The notes under the pieces: model-generated
Seen by the model: the letters and a program-made list of their open reading frames with translations, nothing else
What the model was told of the DNA's origin: nothing
Databases searched by the model: none
Shown: one piece after another, positions 38,343 through 45,561 of the stretch
How positions within the stretch are numbered: position 1 is the first letter of the stretch
Layout of the letters: every line of letters begins with the position of its first letter
Program-made: the position numbers and the translations under genes
Assembly: GCF_011040495.1 (NCBI RefSeq)
Contig: NZ_CP049037.1
Coordinates: 1,674,001-1,738,000 of the forward strand
Reading direction: 5' to 3'
Source of the DNA: Pseudohalocynthiibacter aestuariivivens
Lineage (GTDB): Bacteria; Pseudomonadota; Alphaproteobacteria; Rhodobacterales; Rhodobacteraceae
DNA: 64,000 nucleotides

Positions 38343-38940
38343 TGTGTCGCCTCCATGTTCAGATCCATACGGGATAGTACGCTTTGCGGATCATAGGCCG
38401 GTTCGTCCAGCACAGATGCTGCCCGCGGCCGTCCCGCGACAATCACTTCCAGCACAGTGCCGGGCGTGGTGGCATGGGGTTTGATATAGGCAAACGCCAG
38501 AATCTTGCCGACCGTATGCCCATAAACCACTGATGCCGTCGACCCGACCAGCGCCCCATCCAAAAGCACCGCTTCGCCGCCGTGCCCATCCTCAATCCCG
38601 TCTGGCTCAATCTCAAGATAGGCGCAGACCCACGGCAGATCATCCGCCCTGGCCAGCGTCTGCTCCTTGCCCTGATAATCCTTGGCGGTGCGCACGAACC
38701 GCATCACGTCCGCCTCTGGCAACGTCACCTCGTTGGTCAACTCGCCTGCCCCCTTGAACGCTTTTTCCATACGCATGACATTCATCGCGAAAGAACCGTA
38801 ATCCGATATTCCATGCGCTTCCCCAGCAAGATTACATCGGTCCAGCCCTCATGCGCCAATTGGTAGGCAAGGCCGCACCCCATGACCCCGCTCCCAACGA
38901 TGACAGCCCTAGCCTGGGTCGAAAACTGCTGCTCTACCAT
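38339..38940 (-). pseudogene. Internally deleted dimethylglycine/sarcosine dehydrogenase-like gene
   Basis: The 5' part starts at an ATG at 38940 and gives 41 residues with the FAD motif AVIVGSGVMGCGLAYQLAHEGW and VILLGK, the start of a DMGDH-type oxidoreductase. At about 38815-38826 the reading shifts to another frame (GEAHGISDYGSFAMNVMRMEKAFKG, given here as its key residues), which is the C-terminal GcvT-like domain of the same family and continues to the stop at 38339. Proteins of this family are about 800 aa, so roughly 600 residues are missing. The surviving C-terminal frame still ends with an ATGA overlap on the alcohol dehydrogenase gene, so the operon's coupling is preserved although the enzyme is lost. 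Confidence 0.82.
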
Positions 38941-38952
38941 GATGCGCCTGAC

Positions 38953-38967
38953 GAGGAAAAATTCCTC
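38953..38967. promoter_or_regulatory. Palindrome between divergent remnant genes
   Basis: GAGGAA (38953-38958) and TTCCTC (38962-38967) are perfect arms around AAA. It lies 12 bp upstream of the decayed dehydrogenase start and about 50 bp upstream of the RpiR remnant start. Its place suggests an operator of the lost RpiR-type regulator. Confidence 0.45.
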
Positions 38968-39017
38968 AACAAGGTAATAAAACATATGTACCACCGTCAA
39001 TCAATATTGCGACAAAT

Positions 39018-39565
39018 GTGTCAGAAAAATCCTGAAGCGCCTCCCGGACGAACTGGCAGACCTCACCCTCCGAGGCCCGCAAGTCCGCGACCGACGTCTT
39101 GGAGAACCCCAGGGATGTAGGTATTTCAACAGTGCGGGAAATCGCCGAAGCCGCCCGTGTCAAACCGAACACCGTGGCACGCATGGCACGACAAGTCGGC
39201 TTTGAGCGCTACGACGATTTTCGCGAACCGGTTCGTGATGCCATCCGGCGCGGCGATGCGGATTTCCGCGATCGCGTTCGCTGGCTTCCGGGTATTCGTA
39301 AATCCGGTGACCTTGGTGGGGTGTATGCCGATATGGTTCAGGGGGCTTTGCAGAATATCGAAGACAGCTTTGCTTTGATGTCTGCAGACCAATTCAAGAA
39401 CGCAGCCGAGGCGATTTGGGCCTTGCGGAACGTCTGTACGCTGGGCGTGGACGTAAACAATTCCAGCGCGCGCAATTTCACATATCTAGCCTCTACCGGC
39501 ATGACACAATTCCACGCAATCCCCGCGCGGGCTCAAACCCGATGGATGATCTGACATGGGCTGAC
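39018..39565 (+). pseudogene. Frameshifted and truncated RpiR/MurR family regulator
   Basis: From a GTG at 39018 the RpiR N-terminus can be followed only by changing frame: SEK, then ILKRLPDELADLT after the A-run at 39025-39029, then PSEARKSATDVLENPRDVG back in the first frame near 39066. The intact stretch 39099-39520 has the helix-turn-helix (STVREIAEAARVKPNTVARMARQVGF) and the start of the SIS sugar-isomerase domain (TLGVDVNNSSARNFTYLAST), both cited by key residues. A further shift near 39530 gives RAGSNPMDDLTWAD, and the gene is cut at 39560-39566. About half of a normal 290-aa RpiR protein is missing. Confidence 0.78.
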
Positions 39566-40142
39566 CACGGAGGACTGGTTCGCACAGGCACGGGCGCAGC
39601 TAGAGGAATGGGTGCCCAACTGGGCAGAGCTGAAGCCACTGGAATGGGTCGAAATCCCCGAGAACTGCAATTGGAAATTCTTGGTCAAGAATTACTCGGA
39701 ACGCTATCATTGCTCGCTCAACCATCCGACGTTTTCCAACGGCGTGGTCAAACCCGAAACCTATGACATCCAATCCGGCTTTGACCATCAGAACGAATAT
39801 TCCAGCTGGTTCCTGTGGCCCATGTTCAGTTTTCAGGTCTACCCCGGAAATTTACTGGACACCTATCACTGGCGCGCCGTGGACGCGAGCCATGTGGTCG
39901 TCTGGCGAGGGTGGTATTCAGTAGGCGGCGAAGACAATGAAACCGTGCGCAAACTGGCGCAACAGGATCGCGCCACGACCGTAGAGGAGGATATCCATTT
40001 GGTCGAATCCGTGCAGCGCGGCCTGCAATCGCGCGGCTATCGCCCCGATCCGCTGGTGATCGACCCCAAGGGCGGCGTGAATTCAGAACACCCCGTCCTG
40101 CACTTGCAACGCTGGATGCGCGAGGCCATTGATGGCGCATAA
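39561..40142 (+). pseudogene. C-terminal fragment of a Rieske-type aromatic-ring/amine oxygenase
   Basis: The open frame carries TEDWFAQARAQLEEWVPNW and NWKFLVKNYSERYHCSLNHPTF, the non-heme iron site region of Rieske oxygenase alpha subunits (Asn, two His), and EEDIHLVESVQRGLQSRGY near the end. These are typical of carnitine/betaine demethylating Rieske enzymes. The whole N-terminal Rieske [2Fe-2S] domain (about half the protein) is absent: the frame is joined directly to the RpiR remnant near 39560-39566 and has no proper start. No reductase partner gene is nearby. The 244 bases that follow (40143-40386) hold no gene I can support. Confidence 0.8.
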
Positions 40143-40386
40143 CACGCGCATCGTTCAACCCGACGACCTCAATCAGTATCGGAATACGCTTTGATCACGG
40201 ACAATTGGCAGGGCGGCACTGACAGGATGCGGGCCAATGACCGCGCAGGCTGTTTTCAGCACTGCCGCAGTCAGGCCGAAAGGGTCGCGGGTAACCCCAT
40301 CCCGCTGTGGCTGGAAAAAGACCCGCAAGGCGTCGTGGCATTATGTGCAGATCAAGAACATCGAGAACAAGCTAAAGGGACAAAAC

Positions 40387-40776
40387 ATGAGTGCATTTGA
40401 CGAAGACCTCTTTCGCAAGGGGCTTGAGCAGCGGAAAGCAACACTTGGCGCGGAATATGTCGAGAAGAACCTCGCCGCCGCCGACGATTTCACGCGCCCC
40501 TTTCAGGAAGCGATGACAGCTTGGTGCTGGGGCTTTGGCTGGGGAGATGACGTGATCGACGCAAAAACCCGGTCGATGATGAACCTGTCGATGATCGGCG
40601 CACTTGGCAAAATGCATGAATGGGAAATCCACTGCCGTGGCGCGATCACCAATGGTGTCACAGCCGACGAAATCCGCGCAATTATCCACGTCATCGGCAT
40701 CTATTGCGGCGTCCCTCAGGCGCTCGAATGCTTTAGAACCGCACGCAGGGTTCTGCAGGAGAACGACATGATTTAG
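40387..40776 (+). CDS. Carboxymuconolactone decarboxylase family protein
   Basis: The 129-aa protein is a CMD-fold protein of the gamma-carboxymuconolactone decarboxylase type. It has FGWGDDVIDAKTRSMMNLSMIGAL, EWEIHCRGAITNGVTADEIRAIIHVIGIYCGVP and the helix ECFRTARRV, matching the family's length and order. The ATG at 40387 follows AAAGGGA, while the longer in-frame start adds 50 unrelated residues from the remnant region. In this context it is unlikely to be in a protocatechuate pathway because no pca genes are near. It may be a stand-alone decarboxylase or thiol-redox protein; the role is open. Confidence 0.82.
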   Translation: MSAFDEDLFRKGLEQRKATLGAEYVEKNLAAADDFTRPFQEAMTAWCWGFGWGDDVIDAKTRSMMNLSMIGALGKMHEWEIHCRGAITNGVTADEIRAIIHVIGIYCGVPQALECFRTARRVLQENDMI

Positions 40777-40902
40777 CGCCAGCAATGGCCCATACGCCCA
40801 GCGCCGCTTCCAAGAAAAGGGCGGGTCGGGAAGATCGCCCTTGAAGTGGACCAAAGCGGCACACGAGTGCGCACGCCGTCTTGTCCTGTCAGGTCAATCG
40901 CC

Positions 40903-41532
40903 TTAGCAGTCCGAACCTTCCCTGAACGCGCTGAGGATCTCGGCACGGGAACGGCGCGCGCCGGTTTGCAGATATTCCATCGCTCTGAGCGCGGCATCAT
41001 GTGCCTCGACCGATGAGCCGGCAACGCAATCCTCGACGACCCGGCAGAAATAGTCAGACTGGTGGGCGTCCACAAAGGTATAGTGGACGCAGACATCAGT
41101 CAGGCCACCACACAGGATAAGCGTTTCCGCTCGTAACCCGCGCAGCAGGATTTCCAAATCGGTCCCGAAGAAGGCCGAGTATCGTCTCTTGAGAACGATA
41201 TAGTCCCCGGCAACAAAACCCATCTCATCCTTCGCGACCTCGGTGCGCGGGTCACCGTCAAGACAATGTATATCCTCGTCACCGTCCAGTTCGCGCCCGA
41301 AGTCCACAAGATCAGAGCGGTGTATCTCCTGAACAAAGATCACGGGCACATCGTGCGCATGCGCGGCATCGACGAGAGCCCGCGCAGCCAGCATCCGGTC
41401 TTTGTAACCAGACATGTTGTCGATCGAGCGCACTGCGCTGTCGTCGATAAAGGTGCTCTTCTGGATGTCGATCACGATCAGGGCAGCTCTGCCCTCGATC
41501 ATTGCCCGAACCTGCTTGTCAGCTTTCGCCAT
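40903..41532 (-). CDS. Isochorismatase-like cysteine hydrolase
   Basis: The 209-aa protein has the cysteine-hydrolase triad of the isochorismatase family: D22 (LIVIDIQKS), K115 (VLKRRYSAF) and C148 (GGLTDVCVHYT). Members include nicotinamidase, N-carbamoylsarcosine amidase and isochorismatase; the order of residues does not decide between them. The ATG at 41532 is eight bases after GGGAG and is preferred over the ATG at 41538, which is only two bases after it. It converges on the CMD gene and is 45 bp upstream of a SnoaL-like remnant. Amide hydrolysis on an N-methylated or carbamoylated amino acid would suit the region, but this is inference. Confidence 0.83.
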   Translation of the reverse strand: MAKADKQVRAMIEGRAALIVIDIQKSTFIDDSAVRSIDNMSGYKDRMLAARALVDAAHAHDVPVIFVQEIHRSDLVDFGRELDGDEDIHCLDGDPRTEVAKDEMGFVAGDYIVLKRRYSAFFGTDLEILLRGLRAETLILCGGLTDVCVHYTFVDAHQSDYFCRVVEDCVAGSSVEAHDAALRAMEYLQTGARRSRAEILSAFREGSDC

Positions 41533-41577
41533 AGCCATATCTCCCTCGGTCGTGTCTCCGCACCCAGCCATACCATC

Positions 41578-41760
41578 TTAGCCACAAAGAACGTTCCGAA
41601 CTTCTTTTCGAAACATGCTATTAGTGTTGGCGCTGGTCTCAGGCACGTCCTGAAGCGCATCCCAATGCTCGACAATCCTGCCTGCGTTGTCGAGTCGGAA
41701 GATGTCGGTGCCGGCGCATTCCAGACCGCCGGACAGTGCTGATCGGTCGCCTGCCGGGTC
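41578..41760 (-). pseudogene. C-terminal remnant of a SnoaL-like (NTF2-fold) protein
   Basis: On the minus strand a frame without a credible start carries ECAGTDIFRLDNAGRIVEHWD and VPETSANTNSMF (quoted in parts), which is the C-terminal end of SnoaL-like/NTF2-fold proteins usually about 130 aa long. The N-terminal two thirds are missing, and the frame runs on for ten residues past the usual NSMF end before it stops. It lies upstream of the isochorismatase-like gene on the same strand. I read it as a decayed gene at the border of the AT-rich island. Confidence 0.62.
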
Positions 41761-41848
41761 ACGTCGCGAGCATCGGACCCCGGCGCTGACCATGGCGTGT
41801 CAAAGTTGCAAACGCCCAGAAGATATGTAAGAAAAGTCGCAGCAAGTA

Positions 41849-41858
41849 TGTTGCAACA
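41849..41858. promoter_or_regulatory. Palindrome upstream of the RiPP precursor
   Basis: TGTTGCAACA is a perfect 10-bp palindrome 65 bp before the precursor ATG. Its half GTTGCAA occurs again as a direct repeat at 41805-41811. The surrounding 41795-41880 is AT-rich and is the likely promoter region of the cassette. Its role as an operator is a guess. Confidence 0.35.
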
Positions 41859-41923
41859 CTTATAGAGTACCGGTCGAAACCGCGATGAAATCCGGGTTTG
41901 TCCATATTTTGAAGGAGTGTATT

Positions 41924-42277
41924 ATGTCTGATTTTAAAGAACTTTCTGAAAAAAGCTCGAATCCAGATCGTCGCAAACTTCTAAGAATTGCCGCAAAGTT
42001 CAGCGCTGTAATGGCAGCCGTTGGGATCACCAATGTCACGCTTTCCGACCTCGTGCACGCCGAGGAGACCGGTGCCCTTGAGGAATTGATTAATCACGCG
42101 ATTACAACGGGTGATATGGACGAAGCAATTGCCATGTATGGTGAGAAAACAGACTTGGTACCAGAACAACTGGATATATTGAGAAGCTTGTCCGAGTCTG
42201 ATCTCCAAGATTTACAGATTATTCGTGAAAAGCTTCAGCTCGGTGATAGCTACCAGTTCAGAACCCGCCGCGGCTGA
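41924..42277 (+). CDS. Putative RiPP precursor peptide (117 aa) with Tat-like segment
   Basis: AAGGAG is spaced eight bases before the ATG, the strongest translation signal in this island. Residues 1-18 are hydrophilic. A twin-arginine and hydrophobic stretch follows (RRKLLRIAAKFSAVMAAVG, then a LVHAEE end that looks like a cleavage region). The rest is acidic and helical, including PEQLDILRSLSESDLQDLQI, and it ends in the basic/aromatic tail LGDSYQFRTRRG. The gene precedes a B12-dependent radical SAM C-methyltransferase by 64 bp, the place where such enzymes keep their substrate. I do not recognise the precursor family. The leader/core boundary is not known; the last 10-15 residues are the natural core candidate. 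An exported non-RiPP protein remains possible. Confidence 0.6.
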   Translation: MSDFKELSEKSSNPDRRKLLRIAAKFSAVMAAVGITNVTLSDLVHAEETGALEELINHAITTGDMDEAIAMYGEKTDLVPEQLDILRSLSESDLQDLQIIREKLQLGDSYQFRTRRG

Positions 42278-42282
42278 GTAGA

Positions 42283-42319
42283 GCGTGTTGGCCAAAGTTG
42301 CCTGTCGCACGCCTAGGCG
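42283..42319 (+). other. Hairpin and palindrome between precursor and radical SAM gene
   Basis: The 64-base gap contains GCGTG (42283-42287) pairing with CACGC (42308-42312), and a perfect CGCCTAGGCG palindrome at 42310-42319. The two structures overlap, so they could exclude each other. A stem here could reduce expression of the enzyme relative to its substrate. Confidence 0.4.
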
Positions 42320-42341
42320 CTGACAAAATTTGATTGACTTG

Positions 42342-44315
42342 ATGAAAAACACGAACGTTGCTTTCGTAAACATGCCGCTGTCAACGACACAACAGCCGTC
42401 GTTGGGTTTAAGTTTGTTGAAGGCAGCGCTGCAAGAAGCCAGCATAGATTCTGATATTCATTACTTGAACATTTGGTATGCAGAGGTCGTGGGACTGGAT
42501 ATCCTTGCTAGGATTGAGGAGCTTCCGACTGCGCAGCTTGTTGGCGAATCTCTTTTTGTCGAGGCCCTTTGGGGGCAAGGCAACGTAGACCATGATGGTT
42601 ACTTCGAAGATGTCCTGGGGGATCGGTCGCTTGACCATAGAAATCACGTCAATCGATTCATGGCCAAGGAGATGGCAAATGATCTCCGGGATGCTAGGCA
42701 CTGCGTTGAGGCGTTCCTTGATCGTTGCGTGAATGAAATTGACTGGGGGCAGTACAAACTTGTTGGCTTTACCTCCATGTTTCAGCAGCATTTCGCGTCA
42801 TTAGCCCTCGCAAAACGACTGAAAGAAAAATGGCCCCACCTTCACATATCTTTTGGTGGCTCCAATTGCGAGGCGGCTATGGGAATAGCGCTTCTCCGAC
42901 ATTTCCCTTTCGTCGATTCCGTATGTACAGGAATGGGAGATCAGTTTTTTGCGAAGTTTTGCAAAGACGTCCTGAACGGTGCGCCACTCGCGAGCTACCC
43001 TAATATACATCACCGGGAACGACCGATTCCTTCGACTGCTAGGAACGTATCCACCTCGAATATGGATAAAATACCTTTTCCAGATTTTAGCGACTTCTTT
43101 TTCCAGCGTGTCGAATCAACCCCGCTGGAGCAGGAGAAGATGTGCATAATGCTGGAAACGTCACGCGGGTGTTGGTGGGGGCAAAAGCATCACTGCACTT
43201 TTTGTGGCTTGAATGGCGATACTCTCAAATACTCCCATAAGTCAGCTGACAGAGCTCTTGCTGAGTTTACTGAAATCATGGCTCAATGGGGGCATTACAC
43301 ACGACAGATCGCTGTCGTGGACAATATTTTACCTATCGAATATCTGCGCACATTCTTGCCCCAACTAAAAGAAGCGGGGCTCGGTATCGGCCTGTTCTAC
43401 GAAACCAAGGCCAATCTTACAAAGGAACAGGTAAAACTCTATCGCGACGTAGGTTTGCGGTATATCCAGCCGGGAATTGAGAGCCTCAATACAGATATTC
43501 TGAAAGGCCTGCGAAAAGGCGTTAGCGCCCTTCAAAATATCCAGTTGTTAAAGTGGTGTCGGGAATACGGGGTCAAGCCGGTTTGGAATTATCTGATCGG
43601 TATTCCCGGAGAGACAAAAGAAAATTATGCAAACCAACCAAGCATTATCAACGCGCTCCATCATCTTTCTTCCCCGACGATGGAATGGATCAGGATCGAC
43701 AGATTTAGTCCGTATCACTCCAATCCCTCAGAGTTTGGCATTTCGAATCTTCGCCCTTTCAGTGCTTATCGGTATTTATACCCCGACCTGAAAGAAGAGG
43801 ACCTGCATAGCCTGTCATATTATTTCGTTGGCGATTTCAAAGGTAAAGAAGAGGCGAGAGAATACGCTGACCGCGTCGAAGAAGCAATCGAGGCTTGGCA
43901 GAGGAATGAACCGTCAAGCGCCCTGTTCCATTTTGCGTCGGAAGATGCACTCATCATCTGCGATTTCCGATCAATTTCCGAAAATCCTGTGACGGTTCTG
44001 AGGGGTCCGCAGCGTTTGATATACGAAGAATGTGATAGCATCAAAAGTTATGAGAAAATCAAGACGATAGCATCCGAATTCTTAAACCGCGATGTTATGG
44101 ATCAAGAGATTGACGACTGGCTAAAACCGCTTTTGGATCAATGTCTGATAATAGAAGATCACAAGAAATATGTAGCGCTTTCAGTCTCTTTGGAAAATGG
44201 GTATTTCCCGCCTGAGGCACTTTGGTCTCGCATGGAACGCGTTCTCACAGATTATCCGTTCGTCTTTGATGAAACGGTAGATGTTCCTATCGCCGCTGCT
44301 TCGGGCGTACGGTAG
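42342..44315 (+). CDS. Cobalamin-dependent radical SAM enzyme, RiPP C-methyltransferase type
   Basis: The 657-aa protein has an N-terminal B12-binding-like domain (about 1-200, starting VAFVNMPLSTTQQPSLGLSL by key residues), a radical SAM core with C277, C285 and C288 in SRGCWWGQKHHCTFCGLNG (C-x7-C-x2-C), and a C-terminal region of about 250 residues. The CWWGxKxHCTFCGLNG pattern is characteristic of the family annotated as RiPP maturation radical SAM C-methyltransferase, which methylates unactivated carbons in ribosomal peptides. The ATG at 42342 lacks a clear Shine-Dalgarno sequence; a TTG at 42330 is possible. It uses AT-rich codons unlike its neighbours, and a TTTTTT run follows the stop. 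The substrate is presumably the 117-aa protein upstream. Confidence 0.88.
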   Translation: MKNTNVAFVNMPLSTTQQPSLGLSLLKAALQEASIDSDIHYLNIWYAEVVGLDILARIEELPTAQLVGESLFVEALWGQGNVDHDGYFEDVLGDRSLDHRNHVNRFMAKEMANDLRDARHCVEAFLDRCVNEIDWGQYKLVGFTSMFQQHFASLALAKRLKEKWPHLHISFGGSNCEAAMGIALLRHFPFVDSVCTGMGDQFFAKFCKDVLNGAPLASYPNIHHRERPIPSTARNVSTSNMDKIPFPDFSDFFFQRVESTPLEQEKMCIMLETSRGCWWGQKHHCTFCGLNGDTLKYSHKSADRALAEFTEIMAQWGHYTRQIAVVDNILPIEYLRTFLPQLKEAGLGIGLFYETKANLTKEQVKLYRDVGLRYIQPGIESLNTDILKGLRKGVSALQNIQLLKWCREYGVKPVWNYLIGIPGETKENYANQPSIINALHHLSSPTMEWIRIDRFSPYHSNPSEFGISNLRPFSAYRYLYPDLKEEDLHSLSYYFVGDFKGKEEAREYADRVEEAIEAWQRNEPSSALFHFASEDALIICDFRSISENPVTVLRGPQRLIYEECDSIKSYEKIKTIASEFLNRDVMDQEIDDWLKPLLDQCLIIEDHKKYVALSVSLENGYFPPEALWSRMERVLTDYPFVFDETVDVPIAAASGVR

Positions 44316-44449
44316 TTTTTTCTTAGCCGTCCCACTTCCCTCGCTACCGACAACAACACCACCCTCGTCAGGGGCTGAACAGGACGGGTTTGCGCCATTC
44401 GTGGCCTCCCGTAGCGACCGAGGCGCGTGCGAATAATCCGCGTAAATGA

Positions 44450-44479
44450 TCGAGGGCACCGCTACAGCAGCGCCCTCGA
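44450..44479. terminator. Hairpin at the right end of the AT-rich cassette
   Basis: Eight-base arms (44450-44457, TCGAGGGC, and 44472-44479, GCCCTCGA) flank a 14-base loop. It lies between the radical SAM stop and the stop of the convergent proline-racemase-like gene. No strong T-run follows on either strand. The remaining 199-bp gap (44316-44514) holds no gene I can support. Confidence 0.45.
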
Positions 44480-44514
44480 ATACATCCTACACGGAAGTCT
44501 CAAGGTGTCCCGGC

Positions 44515-45534
44515 TTATCCCGAAACCACAAAACCGCGGCCAACCGGGTCGCTGTCGTCGATCAACCACTTGGCATAGCCCGTCACCTTGGCAGTGCCTT
44601 TGACTGTAGGCACCACGGCGCGCACGTCGCCCACCTTGGTTTCACTCAGCAGTTTGCCTTCAAACCGGCCCATCCCCAGCAGGCCCTCGGAAAAGATGGT
44701 GTCGCCAATAGCCATTTCGCCACGACGTTCAAAATAAGCCATCATCATCGACGTGCCCGTTCCGCCGGGGCTGCGATCCAGCTTGCCATCGCTGAACACA
44801 TGCACATTGCGATACAGGCTGTCCGCGCGGTCGGGTTCTTGCCAGAATGTGGTAAAGTTCAACCCACGGATATGCGTTTCGGTCGGATGCTGGATGTCCA
44901 TCTTGGCGTTAATTTGATCTTTTACCAAAACACCCATCTCAGACAGCATCTTGCCATTGTCGGGGCCGATTGGTGTCTGCGAATAGGGCCATTTCAGCAC
45001 TGCAAAGAAATTACCGCCAAAGCAGATATCACACAGCACCTCGCCCACACCGGGCAACTCGACCGGGACATCTGCATGTAGAACAAAGGCTGGTACGTTC
45101 TGGAACCGGGTCCACGCCACTTGGTTGTTCTCGTATCCGACCTCGGATGTCACCGGACCTGCAGGTGTCTCGAACCGGATGGTTGCCACGTTGCTGCCAT
45201 CGTGATGCACAAGCCCATGCGACACCATCGCCATAGATAGCGCGATCGTTCCGTGGCCGCACATCTCCATGAAATCGTCGCCATCGCACCACAGCATTCC
45301 CGCATCGTAATCAGCGTTCGACGGGGGCGTGACGAACACGCCCACCATGTCATGGTGGCCGCGCGGTTCACGCAACAGGCCAGTACGCACAAAGTCATAA
45401 TTTTTGCGGATGAAGTCGCGCTTGCCCACGATGTCCAGACCCTGCGGATACGGAATGCCGCCGGGAATGATGCAAGTCGGTTCGCCATCGGTATGGGTGT
45501 AGATTACATCTACAAATCGGTTCGGAGTCATCAT
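44515..45534 (-). CDS. Proline racemase/hydroxyproline epimerase family protein with one catalytic Cys missing
   Basis: The 339-aa protein has the proline racemase fold and the first catalytic site M91-C92-G-H-G-T-I. The second site, normally DRSPCGTGT, reads DRSPGGTGT, so G257 replaces the second Cys. Racemases and 4-hydroxyproline epimerases use two Cys, and trans-3-hydroxyproline dehydratases have Thr at the second site; Gly fits neither, so the reaction may be a one-base elimination or another chemistry. Two in-frame ATGs (45534, 45531) start it. It is the last gene of the TRAP operon, 27 bp after dctM, so its substrate should be what the transporter brings in. Confidence 0.84.
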   Translation of the reverse strand: MMTPNRFVDVIYTHTDGEPTCIIPGGIPYPQGLDIVGKRDFIRKNYDFVRTGLLREPRGHHDMVGVFVTPPSNADYDAGMLWCDGDDFMEMCGHGTIALSMAMVSHGLVHHDGSNVATIRFETPAGPVTSEVGYENNQVAWTRFQNVPAFVLHADVPVELPGVGEVLCDICFGGNFFAVLKWPYSQTPIGPDNGKMLSEMGVLVKDQINAKMDIQHPTETHIRGLNFTTFWQEPDRADSLYRNVHVFSDGKLDRSPGGTGTSMMMAYFERRGEMAIGDTIFSEGLLGMGRFEGKLLSETKVGDVRAVVPTVKGTAKVTGYAKWLIDDSDPVGRGFVVSG

Positions 45535-45561
45535 GAGAAGTCAGCCTTTTTCGTCTGTGAT

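Noticed and set aside
39416..39766. A 116-codon frame across the RpiR/Rieske junction, considered as a fusion gene
   Set aside because: Only its GSNPMDDLTWAD part matches RpiR; the rest is the Rieske segment read in the wrong frame, so it is a by-product of the deletion.
40237..40386. A longer start for the carboxymuconolactone decarboxylase-like gene
   Set aside because: The 50 extra residues are basic and unlike the family, and AAAGGGA marks the ATG at 40387.
41885..41923. An upstream in-frame ATG that would extend the precursor by 13 residues
   Set aside because: It has no ribosome binding site, whereas the ATG at 41924 has AAGGAG at ideal spacing.
44181..44459. A 92-codon minus-strand frame across the end of the radical SAM gene, considered as a second cassette gene
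   Set aside because: Overlaps the enzyme's 3' end, has no ribosome binding site and no leader- or core-like features.
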